From: Blastomyces gilchristii SLH14081
Taxonomy: Eukaryota; Ascomycota; Eurotiomycetes; Onygenales; Ajellomycetaceae
Direction: 5' to 3'
Assembly: GCF_000003855.2 (NCBI RefSeq)
Contig: NW_003101667.1
Span: 531,012 to 595,011 of the forward strand
DNA length: 64,000 bases
This document shows positions 47,261 to 59,012 of this stretch, piece after piece (within the stretch, counting starts at the first letter, position 1; each line of letters opens with the position of its first letter). A program made the translations under genes and the position numbers. Under the pieces are notes generated by a model, which saw only the letters and a program-made list of their open reading frames with translations, ran no database searches and was not told the origin of the DNA.

Positions 47261-48146
47261 TGTAAGAGGCCTACACTGAATAGATCAGTATGATATTTAT
47301 AGATTCTATATAACAAAGTAAAAAATATTAGAGAAGGAAAAAAGAGAAAGTGTGAAAATCAGTAATCAGAGTAAATGTTTATACATGTACATAGTAAAGC
47401 TTTAAGACAGAAGAATAGAAATTCTGTGAGTTTTTCAGCTGAGAGTCAGTGACTGAGAATTGAAGCTTCGGAACAGAAGAATGAGAATCTATAAAGTGTA
47501 ATGAAATAGTCTATATAATTAATCAGACACAGTCTGTCACATTAATTCTCTCTTTTCAGAAGTAGTTCTCACTAATCAAGAGCTGCTGTTTTGAATAACA
47601 CAGAGCTCAGAGTTCAGGTCAGATAATTATAACTAACTCATTTTATAAGATATTATCAGTCATGACTGTAGAGTCTCTTATTAAAAATATCTTCAATCTC
47701 TTATTTAAGTTCATTATCTTCTTCTAAGATTTCTGACAGCTGTCAATTGAAAGTCAGTTGAGAAGAGAATAAATCAGTGATAGTGTGACAGAGTAAGCTT
47801 GTATAAAAGATATTATAAATTTCTGATAATATGTTAAGATAGTAGTTATAACTATCTAGAACTTCTATCACTTTATACTTGATATAGTGATAATTCAGTG
47901 TATAAGATGAGTATATGATTTATATATTCTTAAGATTCAATCACATCAGATCTTCTATCTTATATTATTCAGTAGAATCTCAGTAGATATTAGTTTGATC
48001 TTCTTAATCTTATTTAACACTTGTTATAAAGACTTCTGCTCAGTTGCAGATGTCTTAGAGCTTTATTACTATATTATCAGTGATCTGAATCAGACTGCAG
48101 AGATTCAGTGTAAACTGTGTAATCTCTAGAAAATTCAATACTTTTA
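47261..48146 (-). mobile_element. second A-family relic, LTR plus 3' pol
   Basis: A minus-strand LTR at 47261-47541 followed by the equivalent of A1 1716-2330. It is cut at 48147 by the 5' LTR of A3. The three A copies here are therefore stacked in alternating orientation. Confidence 0.75.
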
Positions 48147-48308
48147 TGTGACAGGCTGCGTCTGATTAATTATATAGACTATTTCATTACACTTCACAAA
48201 TTCCTACTGAGAGTCTGATTCTCAGTCACTGATTCTCTGCTGAAGCTTCAATTCTCAGTTGCTGATTCTCAGCTGAAAACTCATGAAATTTCTATTCTTC
48301 CGCCCCGA
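48147..48308 (+). repeat. A3 5' LTR, left fragment
   Basis: Begins tgtgacaggctgcgtc and ends gaagcttc. The remainder of the same LTR is at 58873-59012, separated by the B2 insertion. The 4-bp cttc before B2 is repeated immediately after it. Confidence 0.85.
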
Positions 48309-48472
48309 AGCTTCTGTGATTCAAAGGTTTCTTGAGCCAGCGTACAATTACAGGCGTACGCCGGCTTCTTATATACATTATCTAAATTAATTAGTGACTG
48401 CTAGAGCCTCTTTACATTTGTAAGTGTGTTCAGAAGCAGCTGTGTTATTATTCAGTGATTATACATTCTTTC
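48309..48472 (-). repeat. B2 3' LTR
   Basis: A 164-bp LTR (tgtgattcaaag to caaatcaca). It is more decayed than its partner at 58708-58872. Confidence 0.8.
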
Positions 48473-48514
48473 AAATCACATTCTCTCTTATCAGATTCAG
48501 TCACACTCACATGA

Positions 48515-50860
48515 TCATAATGTAATATGACTCATCACTCAATGAACTCATTCACTCAATGAACTTCAAAAAGCACTCTATAGAGCTGTTAATTTTCAAC
48601 CATAGCACAACAATGTAATAAGATATTAATATTATTTATTAAAGATTAAAACTATATGCAGAATACATTATATAAATATATATGATTAATTCAGAGAATG
48701 GTTGCTTGGCCTAATAATTCACCTGGAACATGAAACTCATGATTTTGAAATGATTGAATCGGATCGCGGTGTAGAAGATGTCAGAGAAGAAATATCATTT
48801 AATTTCATCAGAGAGGCCTGCATGTGACACTTATTACTGCTTTCAGAAGATTGTATAGAGCTTCTACAGTGTTTTGAGCTCACTGTTGATCTTCTTGTAG
48901 ATCTCTTTGAGATCTCTGTGAACATCTGCTTTACTAACTGTGCTTCATGATATTTAGCAGCATGTTCTTTCTTCTCTTTTTACAGTTGAAGCTTCTATTC
49001 ATCTCACTGTTACTTCTCTATAAGATGTTTAGCTGCAGCTGCAGCTTTGATCTTCTCATGATATTGAGCAGCTTCTAATTGTTGCTTCTCACATTGTTTC
49101 TTTCACTTCATGAGCTCTATCTGCTTTTGCTCACAAAGAATTACTTGTTAAAGCTTCATATCCTTCTTGTGTGCCTGGTCATTGATTTTTGCAGCTTTGT
49201 TAGCATCTGCTTGCTCTCTCACAGTCTGCACCTTGATGAGAGAAAAGAATTGAGCAAGTGAGAGATTTGATGAATTAAGCAATCTCATACATTTACTCTG
49301 TTTGTGTTGTTTTCTCTCATTATTTAGAGCAGTCTGAAGATTTCTATTCTCTATTAAGAGAATCTCTCTGTTCAGAGCAATATTCTCCCCAGCATGAAGA
49401 ATTTTTTTAATATCAACTGAAAGTTGGCAGTGATGTTGATTTGCCTGCTTTATCAGGCCTTGTAAAGCTCATATAGATGTAGATGTATGCTGCTGAAGCA
49501 GTTCTGAAGGTGTAAGTGAATGTGATTGAATCTTTTTGAGAATGCAGGTAGAATCTATAGAATGTATACTAGTGATTATGAAGATAGATTTGATATTTTC
49601 TGCAGTTGTAGAGGTTTCTCATGCAGCATGAAATAATCATCAAAAATCTTGCTTTGTGATCTGAATAAAGTCATAGTCAGAATGTGTATAGAAATCTAGT
49701 TGATCTGAATATGTCTTTGCAAGTGAGTCAAATATTCCAACATCTAGTGGCTGTAAACAGTGTGTAGAGTGAGGAGAAAGAATAGTGAGCAAAATTCAAT
49801 TCTGATCTGTGTAATCAATGAATGTCATATTTATATGAGATGAATGATCATCTAATATAAGCAGGTGGTAATAATTTCTTGCTTTTTGCTTTGTATGAGA
49901 ATCAAACACCTGTTTCAGTCAGGTTAATCTATATTCATTATTACTTCATTCATTTTCTGAAGTAGTAAAGTATATCTGATCCTTTTTAGAATCAAAATCT
50001 TCAAGCCATGTATCTTGCATATCTCTTGATTGTCTGTGATAAATGAGTGCAGGTGGAATTGTAGTTTCATCTGCACAAATATCAGTAAGTAGAGAAATGA
50101 ATTCTCTACTATCATTCTGCACTGCTTCAATTGTATGCTTTCATTTGAGAGCTTCTATAGAAATGATTCACTTGAGGGTATGAAGAAGGCCAAGAAGAAA
50201 GCCTTTTTCATCAAAATTGTAGATATTCTGAGATAGAATATTATACTGCTTGATCTTCTCCTGCAACTATTCAATAAAAGTTAGTAAAAAGCTCATGAAA
50301 TTGCACATGAAAAGAAACAAAAAAACTGCAATTATAAGAATAAAGAATTGTTCAAAATAGTAGCTATTATTCACCTGTTTTCTCTTTTGATTCAGAGCAT
50401 GAAGATAGATGCTCTTGATCTTTGTTTTATATCACTTATAAAAGCAAGACACTCAGTTGATTCCTACTTGTGTCTTGATAATCTCAAATACAAAATTGTG
50501 CAGTATTTGAGATGTCACAGAGAAGCTGCAATTGAATAACTGATTAATATGAAATAGAAGATGTTGTTCTTCAGTATTTGTGAGATTCTGACAGTAAGTT
50601 GATATTGCCTCTGTTCTGAAGACCTGTTAATCTTTGAATCATCGCATCAAGATAACACAATTGATTCTGAATTCCTTTGCAACCGCAGCATATTTAGGAT
50701 TCAATTGTTGATTCAATTGAGTGATTACTTGCTTCATAATCGCTTTGTTAAGTGGCATGGTGAGTGGTTGAAGTTGAAGAGTTGCAGAGATTCATGGAAA
50801 AAATAGCAGTTCGTTGAGTGAATGAGTTCGTTGGGTGGTGAGTCACGTTACACTCTAGCT
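48515..50860 (-). mobile_element. Fot1/Pogo DNA transposon
   Basis: Terminal inverted repeats of about 45 bp: 48518-48565 (gactcatcactcaatgaact and onward) against 50811-50858 (reverse complement of the same). They enclose a minus-strand transposase. The exact ends and TA target duplication are blurred by mutation. It is inserted between the B2 3' LTR and the rest of B2. Confidence 0.8.
48737..50759 (-). pseudogene. Pogo/Fot1-type transposase, broken
   Basis: ATG at 50759 starts a frame reading MPLNKAIMKQ. It passes an HTH/CENP-B-like DNA-binding region with TNTEEQHLLFHINQL, then a DDE catalytic domain with NFDEKGF, ILDDHSSH and HCLQPLDVG, the hallmark order of Tc1/mariner-superfamily Pogo transposases. 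The frame ends at 48737 after a Ser-rich tail. It is interrupted by several TGA stops at Trp positions. Total length, about 670 codons, is in the usual Fot1-like range. Confidence 0.85.
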
Positions 50861-51299
50861 TCATGCGGATTAGCATGTCACTAGCATTCATGATAGTATA
50901 GCCTATCTCTGATTCAGCTAGCATTCTGCATACACTCTTACAAAGAAACTTTCACTATATTATATTACTCATTCACTAACTTTTTTCATTCTTCAATCAT
51001 CTTCTTCATCATTATCATCATCAAATGTTATCATCTTATTCAAGATTTCTATCTCTTCTTCTGTTCAACACTTTCTATCTGTTCATCTATTACATTATAT
51101 GTGTTTCTGACAATGACTCTCTATTCTCATAACAAGTATTATTGTAGTGTTCATATCAGGCAGTTTGTTAGCAGTAAGTGTAATGCATTGTGAAACATGA
51201 TCAGAACTTATTTATCTTCTAATAATTATCAGAATATACTACTATAAATGACATATCTTCTTTATCTTCTCATACACTCTTAACTCTCTTTTCTCTAGT

Positions 51300-52870
51300 A
51301 AGCATCTGATCATGTTTTCTGATCATATTTTCTAATTGTTTTACATGACTGCAGATGCTGATATATTTGTTTTGATTTATATAGAATCTTCATGTGTTGA
51401 CAGATCTGCATTTACTGATGATCATGATCTCAATGTTGAATCATTGATTAAGAACTTGAGAGATGCAATAATGAAGGAATTGCTTATATTATATATAACT
51501 GAGTCTTTCACATCTCTCTCTGCTCTTGCTGTTTCTTTCTCTGCCACTTCTCTTCAATCTTCTACACCTGCTTCTGTGTCTGATTCTCCCGCTTCTGCTA
51601 TCTCTGTTCTCACAACTCTCACTTTCACTACTTCTGCTTTCTCTGCTTCTGCCATCTCTGCTTCTGTCATCTCTGCTTTCATTATCAGCTCTCTCTATTT
51701 CAAGAAGATATTGCATAGACTTAATGAATCATGTTTCTCAGTGTGTACACTTTCATTCTTCTTATTAATTCTTAGAATGATTTATTGCACAAAGACTGTG
51801 TACAATACAACTATTTAAAGCTCAGTCATAAACACTGATTATTACATTTATTTTAAATATTTGTGATGAGATAATTGTTCATTTATATCAGAGAATCATC
51901 TCTCTTCTTAACAGTGTTAAAATTGTAAGTCTTTTCTTTTTTCATCTTCTCTTCTAACACTAATTTTTCTAGGGGAAATTGTTATAAGTTTTGTCATACA
52001 CAAAGTCATGATATTCACAGACACTAAGAAACTTTTTACAACTGTAAAGTTTAACATTGCAGAGATATTCACTCTGATAAATTCCTTCAGAATAATAGAT
52101 CTGTATCAGCCTATTCTCTAATATCTGTTATCTGACTTCATGATGCAGATAAAAGATATCTGTGTTTTCAGAAACAGGAACACAGATGTTGTACTCTTTT
52201 ACACTCACAGGTGTGAGGCTCATATGCCTTGTCTGAGATGTTATCATGAGAATGAGCTGTTTGTGTGTTGTATTCTTCTCTCTGCATTCTCTCATGTCTC
52301 TCTCTCTCTTTCTGAGAAGTCTCATGTGTGTTGTAATTATGCATACAATTCTAAGACCAGTGAGTGTTCATTCAGTAATTGTTATCTCTGTTTTTACAGT
52401 TTTGTACACTAACAATAGTTCTTAGTTACTTCAGTATCAGAGATCATTTTAATCAAAGATGACAATGCTGCTGAGACTATTTTCTCTCACTCTCAAGCTT
52501 CTCTCAGTGCTTTCTCTCTCTCTTCTGTGAGAAAGGTTGTGCACATATCAGATTATAAGCATTCAGCTCTGAGTGACTCTCACTGTCATTCATTCAGTTC
52601 TGTGTTCTCTTTCTCTTTCATTTCTTCTGTCTCTATCTCTTCTGTTCTGACTTCTGATTCTGCAGATTCTGTGCTCTTCTTCAATTTTTCTATACATATA
52701 TATACACATTTTTATATTGGCATTCCAGTCAATCTTGTAATAAACAATATTAATTTTGTATACAGAGTGATAGAGAAATCAGAGATGTACATGACATTGC
52801 TATAAGAGCAGCTTACAGCTCTCAAATCCCTTGCAGATCTTGAGTTTTGAGATTTTCTTTGTTTTTAGCA
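51300..52870 (+). pseudogene. plus-strand coding-like region in B2, unknown
   Basis: Downstream of B2 integrase, and opposite in strand to gag-pol, three plus-strand segments look protein-coding. They are a Ser/Ala/Thr-rich frame (51336-51818), a Cys-rich segment (52140-52412, CLRCYHE and CCNYAYN) and a Ser-rich segment ending KSEMYMTLL (52527-52805). In-frame stops and probable introns prevent joining. I do not recognise the product. It could be an extra antisense gene of the retroelement, or a separate captured or inserted gene. Confidence 0.4.
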
Positions 52871-53499
52871 TTTTTCTTTTCAGATGATGTGGTGTTGAAA
52901 ATAGATTAAACATGTGACATATGAAAATGAATAAGATGTATGATAACATTTGTCTTTTGCAGCTGACTCTTACAGTTGATGATTAATTCATTATCTCTTT
53001 TCTTTTCTTACACTTTTTTCTTTGTCTGCTAGTCACTACTCTTACATAACCTCTATATGATACAGTATTCAGTGACTAGATTCAGCAGCTTTCATCTTTT
53101 ATAATTCTGTCTTATATATTATACTGTCTCTCTTCACTCACTCAGATCACTACAGTGAACAGCTCATTGAAACTAATCTCATCTGATCTCTGAGCATTCT
53201 CAGAAATTGAGATGACTTGATCTCACATGTCTGTGAATATTTCAGATGCTTCATTCTCTGTTATCTCTGTGATTGAACTGATGTAAATAGTTAAATTCAA
53301 CTCTGAATCTCTTTTTCTTCTGTAATCTGACTTATGTGTAAGTCTGCTACTCTGAGACTGCTCTTTACTGTGTTACACTCACTGTCTGTGACATATTATT
53401 ATATGACTGACTACAGTCTTATTACTTATTGAAGTGTGATGTTCATCTGATTTCTTCATTTCTTCTCATTCTTTTCTTATAATCATGAAAAGATCAGAA

Positions 53500-56250
53500 T
53501 AAGTGAGATTATCTGATTTATAAGCATCTATGATTTCTCTTACTTTGTAAGACTTTTTAATTGTAAATCTCTTCTTTTTCAATACTGATGATAGTGCTGT
53601 GAATGATTATAATTCACTCAGATCTTATATCTTTGTCTTCACAAGATATGAATTATTTATTAAGTTACATAAGATCTGTCTCTCTGGTTCTTTCAATACA
53701 TATATTCTCAGAGAGTGTGATTTGAGTATTTTATATAACTCAAACCACCTAGGTTGAAACTTCTCAGAACTCTTATTATGTATGAGAACTCACATTCTCA
53801 TCTTGAGACTTGATTTCTTAACTAGTGAGTCTTGTATTCTTTTCAATTGAATTGCTCAGTTCAGGAGTAACTTATTAGCTTTTGCACATGCATGGCTGAT
53901 CTCTTTCAATCTTGATTCTGCATCTGTAACTGTTGTTTCTGCTGTGTTCACAACTGCTGTTCTCTTTCTCACCTTTTTCAAAGCATTCTCCGAGATGCGC
54001 GGATGCAATTCATATAACAGGTAGAATGATGAACACTTGAAGACTGCATGCTGCTGAATTCACATGAATAATAGTGCCTGACTGAGATATTCATCTCATA
54101 ATCTTGTAGACTTACTCACTAGATATTTCATCAGTATGTTATTCAGAATTTCATTCAAGTGTTTCATCTTTCTGTTTGTCTGTGAATGATATAATGTTGT
54201 TCTACAATGTCTTGTCTGTAACTGACTCATGAAATGCCTCATCACTTCTTCTATGAGATTCACACTGTTATCAGTTAGAATCTCACACAGCATTTCATAG
54301 TTGATATAGATCTCATCATGTAGAAACTTCATTACTATCTTCTCTGTTATCTCTGAAACTGCTTTCACAACTGGTCAGTCAGTAGTGTAGTCAATAGCAG
54401 TGATTATTCAATGATTTTCATTTGATGTTTGCAGCAGTATGTCTATGAGGTTCACTTTTCATTGTTTGAATAATTGTATTATACATTTTATCTGATGTTG
54501 CACTTTCTCATATTCTAACTCTTTCTTAGATTCTTTCACAACCTGGTAATTCAGGCACTCATGAGTGTACATCTGAATATTCTCAGTCATGCTTGGTCAG
54601 TACACTCTTGATTTGAGTACACTCATGAGTTCAGAGCTTTCTAAGTGACTGAATTCCTTGTGCATGCAAGTCACTAAGTCATATCTAAATGAATATTCTA
54701 GATAGAGAGCTTCTGCATATTCTAGATTGTGATAAAGTATAATATTGTTTTTCAATTTTCTCAGCTTAAAGTTCAGAAGCATCTCTTCTACTACTTTCAC
54801 AAGACACTTGTTATCTGATATCTTGCTATTCTTTAAGTAAGAGATCATTGTGTTCACTCATTCTGATTTCTTATATTCTCTCAGTATGTTTAATGTGAAC
54901 TTTTCTTATATCTGATTCACAGAATTCTCACTCATGAAATTGAGTCTGTGACTGATTGTATCAGACACTACAGTATTCAATCTCTTTCAGTATTTGATAT
55001 AAAGATTATATACTTGAAACTCTGAGATTCAATATACTAAGTGTTTGAAAGGTTTCATTGTTGATTGTAGATAGATGAGGCTTTTGTGATCTGTAATCAC
55101 TGTTGTCATATGACTGTTGTTGATATATCTATCTCACAATGTCAGTGTGTGCTTGATTACTAGTAATTCCTTTTCATGCACTGAATAATTGAGCTCAGTA
55201 CTCAATAGTTTTCTATCATCATACATCATCAGATGCAGCTTACTGTTCTTACTCATCTGTAGAAGAGCATCTTCAATAGCTCATTCAGATGTATTCATCT
55301 CAATGTAGAAAGGTTTATCACAATCTGATTGAATAAGCACTGAGAATGTTATCATATATTCTCTCAGTGTGAGAAAAGTCTCTTCATACACAGTGTTTCA
55401 GATGATTGAATGAAACTTCTTCTTCTGCAGATTAGTATCTGTTTCTCTTAAGAGATCTGAGAGTGATACAGCTATTCATATAAAATCCTTAATAAATCTG
55501 TGATAATATGAGACTAACTCAAGAAACTGTTATACATAATGTATGTTTCTCAGTCACAGTCAATTCACTATAACATTCAATTTCTCTGAGATGAGATATA
55601 TACAGTCATCACTCACTACATGTTCTATGAACTTCAACTCTTCTATTTCAAACACACACTTTGTTGATTTGATATAGAGCTTATACTCTGTCAGAGTTGT
55701 AAGCATTTCATCAAGATACTTCAGATGTTCATTGTATAAGTTTGAGAAGACTAGAATGTCATTCAGATATACAAGATATGAGGTTTCATTCTATTTATAA
55801 AGAATTGTATTCATCATTATTTGAAAGATGACAGGTGCATTTATCAGATTAAATGACATTATCAGGAATTTGAACTTTTCTCATTGCATATTAAATGCAG
55901 TTCACAGTACTGACAGTTCATCTATACAGATCTGTCAATATTCTGAGAGAAGATCAATCTTTAATAGATATCAGGCATTTCTGACTGTATTTAACTGTTG
56001 TTGAATTCATGGCAATGAGTATTCATTCTTGATTATAAGCTTATTGAGTGCTTAATAATCAATACACATTCATCACTTCTCATCTGTCTTTTTCATGAAT
56101 AGAACTGAGAAGTTCTATGCACTTGATGAGAGTTATATAAGATCATGTTCTAGAAGGTCTGTGATCTGATACTTTTGTTCTTCAAGGTGTGTTTGTGACA
56201 GAGAGTATGCATTTTAATTAACTGATTTCACATCCTCTATATCAATCTCA
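53500..56250 (-). pseudogene. B2 pol: RT, RNase H, integrase
   Basis: The minus-strand pol relic of B2. RT begins near 56250 (GFVHEID) and has YLNDILVFS near 55750. Integrase is readable at 54857-53580, including NEILNNILMKYL and a C-terminal SH3-like segment with YVLKEPE. No chromodomain was found, unlike family A. Stops are mainly TGA. Confidence 0.8.
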
Positions 56251-58707
56251 TGTACAAATCCTTGTTTCAGCAGTAATTTCAGTGAAAGATCTGTTCAGAA
56301 GATCTTCTCATACTGCTTCAGAAGTTTCTTCATACACTTGTTCTCTCACATATTCTTTATCTTGATTTTCTCTGCTTTCAGATTCTGTATGATATACAGA
56401 ATGCTTTCAGATGAGATCTTGTGAATCATTCTCTTTGCTTATTAATATATAAGCAGATTTAACTCTTCTATATCAGAGGCATAGAATGTTCTTCTCATAT
56501 CAGTTGATAGAATTGTATGAACTGTTTTCTTTCTATCAGTTAACTGCATATGACATGTACATCATTGAATCTGCAGATTGAACCTTTGAAATCAATTAAG
56601 TATGAGAATAAGGTTGTATTTCACATTCTGCAGCTCTCACACTCAAATATAGCAAGATCATTCTCTGAAGTGCAAAAGAACTCTCACTCTTATAAGTGAT
56701 ATTAAATATCAGTTATCAGATAATCTTATGTATTGGGAATTCTTCACTCAGCAGACCGCTTTCAGTCTTCAGATTATATAATTATCAATATATTGTGTAG
56801 AAGCTTCTGTATCTGTTAATACTTTTGCAGCTATCTCTCAATTCTTATTCAAGTGCTCTTTATACATTAATATTTCAGGTCTTAAGACATTGAGATGAGT
56901 GTCTGCTTCATCCTCATCTGCATCTCAGTCAGAAGCCTGTTTTCTCTTGATATTTACAGAATTCAGAGAGTTATCTAACACAGACATCTCTTTCACTTTA
57001 AAGACTTCTTATAGAATATCAGTGAGTGTCTCTGAGCTCACTGATTCTGCTAGTTTTTTGACTTTCTTGCTTCTCTTGACTGTGCACACTGTGTGTAATC
57101 TTTTACATCATGATTTTGATATCTGCAGTTGAAGCAAGCTCAATGCTTGCAATATCAAGATTTTCACTCAGAGAATTTCTTTTTCAGAGAATTCAGCACT
57201 TTAGCAATGACATTCAGATCTAGATTCATCACATCTGAGTGTGTAACTTGTGTTATAGAAGTCTGATTATTCATTCTCTATTGAGATATACTTGATTGCA
57301 GTATTTTCTGTCATAATTGACTCACTTATTTCTATATAATGAGGATATTGTATGCTTCCTTCACTGTACCTGGTTATAAGGTTAAGCATTTTCATTCTGC
57401 TCTTAACTCAGATGTAAGATCATGAATGAAGATCTGTAAATAAAAAGATGTTGAAAGCTCTTCATTCAATGTGAGATAGTGTAAGCTGAAGTGTGTGAAG
57501 TATGATATAAGATTACTCACTTATCTACACTCAGTGAAGCATTTGTAACACTTATTCTATATATTCACTTTCTCAAAGTTCTATAAGATTCATTTGAAAA
57601 ACTCATTTCATATTTATAAGAATGAATATCATTCTGAATCTGTAAGATTCATTTTTTTATCAGTTATTTATAATAACTTTGCTTTTCTGTGTAGAAATAC
57701 AGCAGATCTTAAGACTTGTTGAAATTTTATTAACTGTCTGTCTGTAAGTTCATGTTTGATCTGATAATATAATTATATCTGACTTAGTCAGCTGATTGCA
57801 GCATCATTTTTTCAGTTATCATTGAAGCTTATTAACTTCAGCAGATCTCTCAGCTTAATGTATTTCATGTTCAGATTCTCATTCTGCACAGTAGTCTCAG
57901 ATAATATATACACTTCTGAAGAAGTTGTGAATAATTATGATGAGATCTTCAGATTCAGTATAATCATCTATCTGTATAAATGTTTGATCTCTCACTGCAG
58001 GTCTAAGATCTGGTTTTCTCTATTCTTATTGATGATGATGATTGTATCAGTGAAGCTCTTCATAGTGAATACTGAATTCACAGTGAATGTCAATTGTTGT
58101 TTGACTTCTGTCTTGATCTGTCACTGTGTATGCAAGGCCTCAATTTCATTTAGAATTCTTATATGTGTATGAAGCTTCAATTTCAGTTCAGTAGTCTCAG
58201 CTGCTTTTCTTACTGCTTTAAGTAAACTCTTCAGAAGGTTCTGCATATCTTTCAGTTCAGATAGCAGAGAAGGGTGTTGTTCATATTGACTAGAAGAGGT
58301 GTTTATTTCAGTGATTTCTCATTGATTGTACAATGTCTATTGTAAATTATTATATAATTATATTGTGATATGATTTCTGTTATCATCATATGACTCTGCT
58401 GATGATCACCTCTCTTTTATTCTTCTGAGTAGAGAGCAGTATTCTTTAAATCTGATTCACTGCTCTCATTTCCTTTTTCTCACATCTCATCTGTTCGTAT
58501 ACATGGCATTTGCCTGAATGTGGAGTTTTCTCTCAACAAGTGAAGCAGCATCAATCAGATGCTCTTTCACTCACTGCTCTTTGTATGCTATCTTTTGAGG
58601 TGTTTTAGAATCACACTGACATGATAACTATGAATTACTTTGTAGATGGAATTATCATGCCCTGAAGAAGCCTGTGCTTCTCACCGGTTTTTAGACATGC
58701 TATCAGA

Positions 58708-58872
58708 TGTGATTCAAAGGTTTCTTGAGTCAGTGTACAATTACAGGCGTACGCCGGCTTCTTATATACATTATCTAAAATAATTAGTGGCCGCTAGGGC
58801 CCCTTTACATTCGTAAGCGTGTTCGGAAGCGGCCGCGTTATTATCCGGCGGTCGTACGTTCTTCCGAACCAC
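58708..58872 (-). repeat. B2 5' LTR, well preserved
   Basis: A 165-bp LTR with a dense run of intact CpGs (58745-58868, for example ggccgcgtta and cggcggtcgtacg). It contrasts with its partner at 48309-48472 and with the decayed gag next to it. Confidence 0.85.
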
Positions 58873-59012
58873 ACTTCACTGCATATGTGTATAAATATTC
58901 ACTTCAATCACTGATTTCTGCACTTTCTCTTTCTTTTTCTTTTCTAATATTTTTCACTTTGTTATATAAGATCTATATATTATACTGATCTATTCAGCAT
59001 AGATCTCTTACA
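58873..59012 (+). repeat. A3 5' LTR, right fragment
   Basis: The remainder of the A3 LTR after the B2 insertion, beginning with the repeated cttc and ending tctcttaca at 59012. Confidence 0.85.

Larger units (their letters stand above)
48309..58872 (-). mobile_element. Ty3/gypsy element B2 with nested Pogo element
   Basis: LTRs of about 164 bp lie at 48309-48472 and 58708-58872, both running from tgtgattc to (a/g)aa.caca. Together they form a complete insertion in the A3 LTR with cttc target duplication. The minus strand holds gag (about 58600-57000, knuckle near 57090-57130), protease, RT (about 56250-55200, YLNDILVF near 55750), RNase H and integrase (about 54900-53500). Integrase landmarks such as ILTDNSVN and YHSQTN are readable at 54096-54368. 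Between the integrase and the 3' LTR there are about 5 kb extra: a Pogo element and a region with plus-strand coding character. All frames contain stops. Confidence 0.82.
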
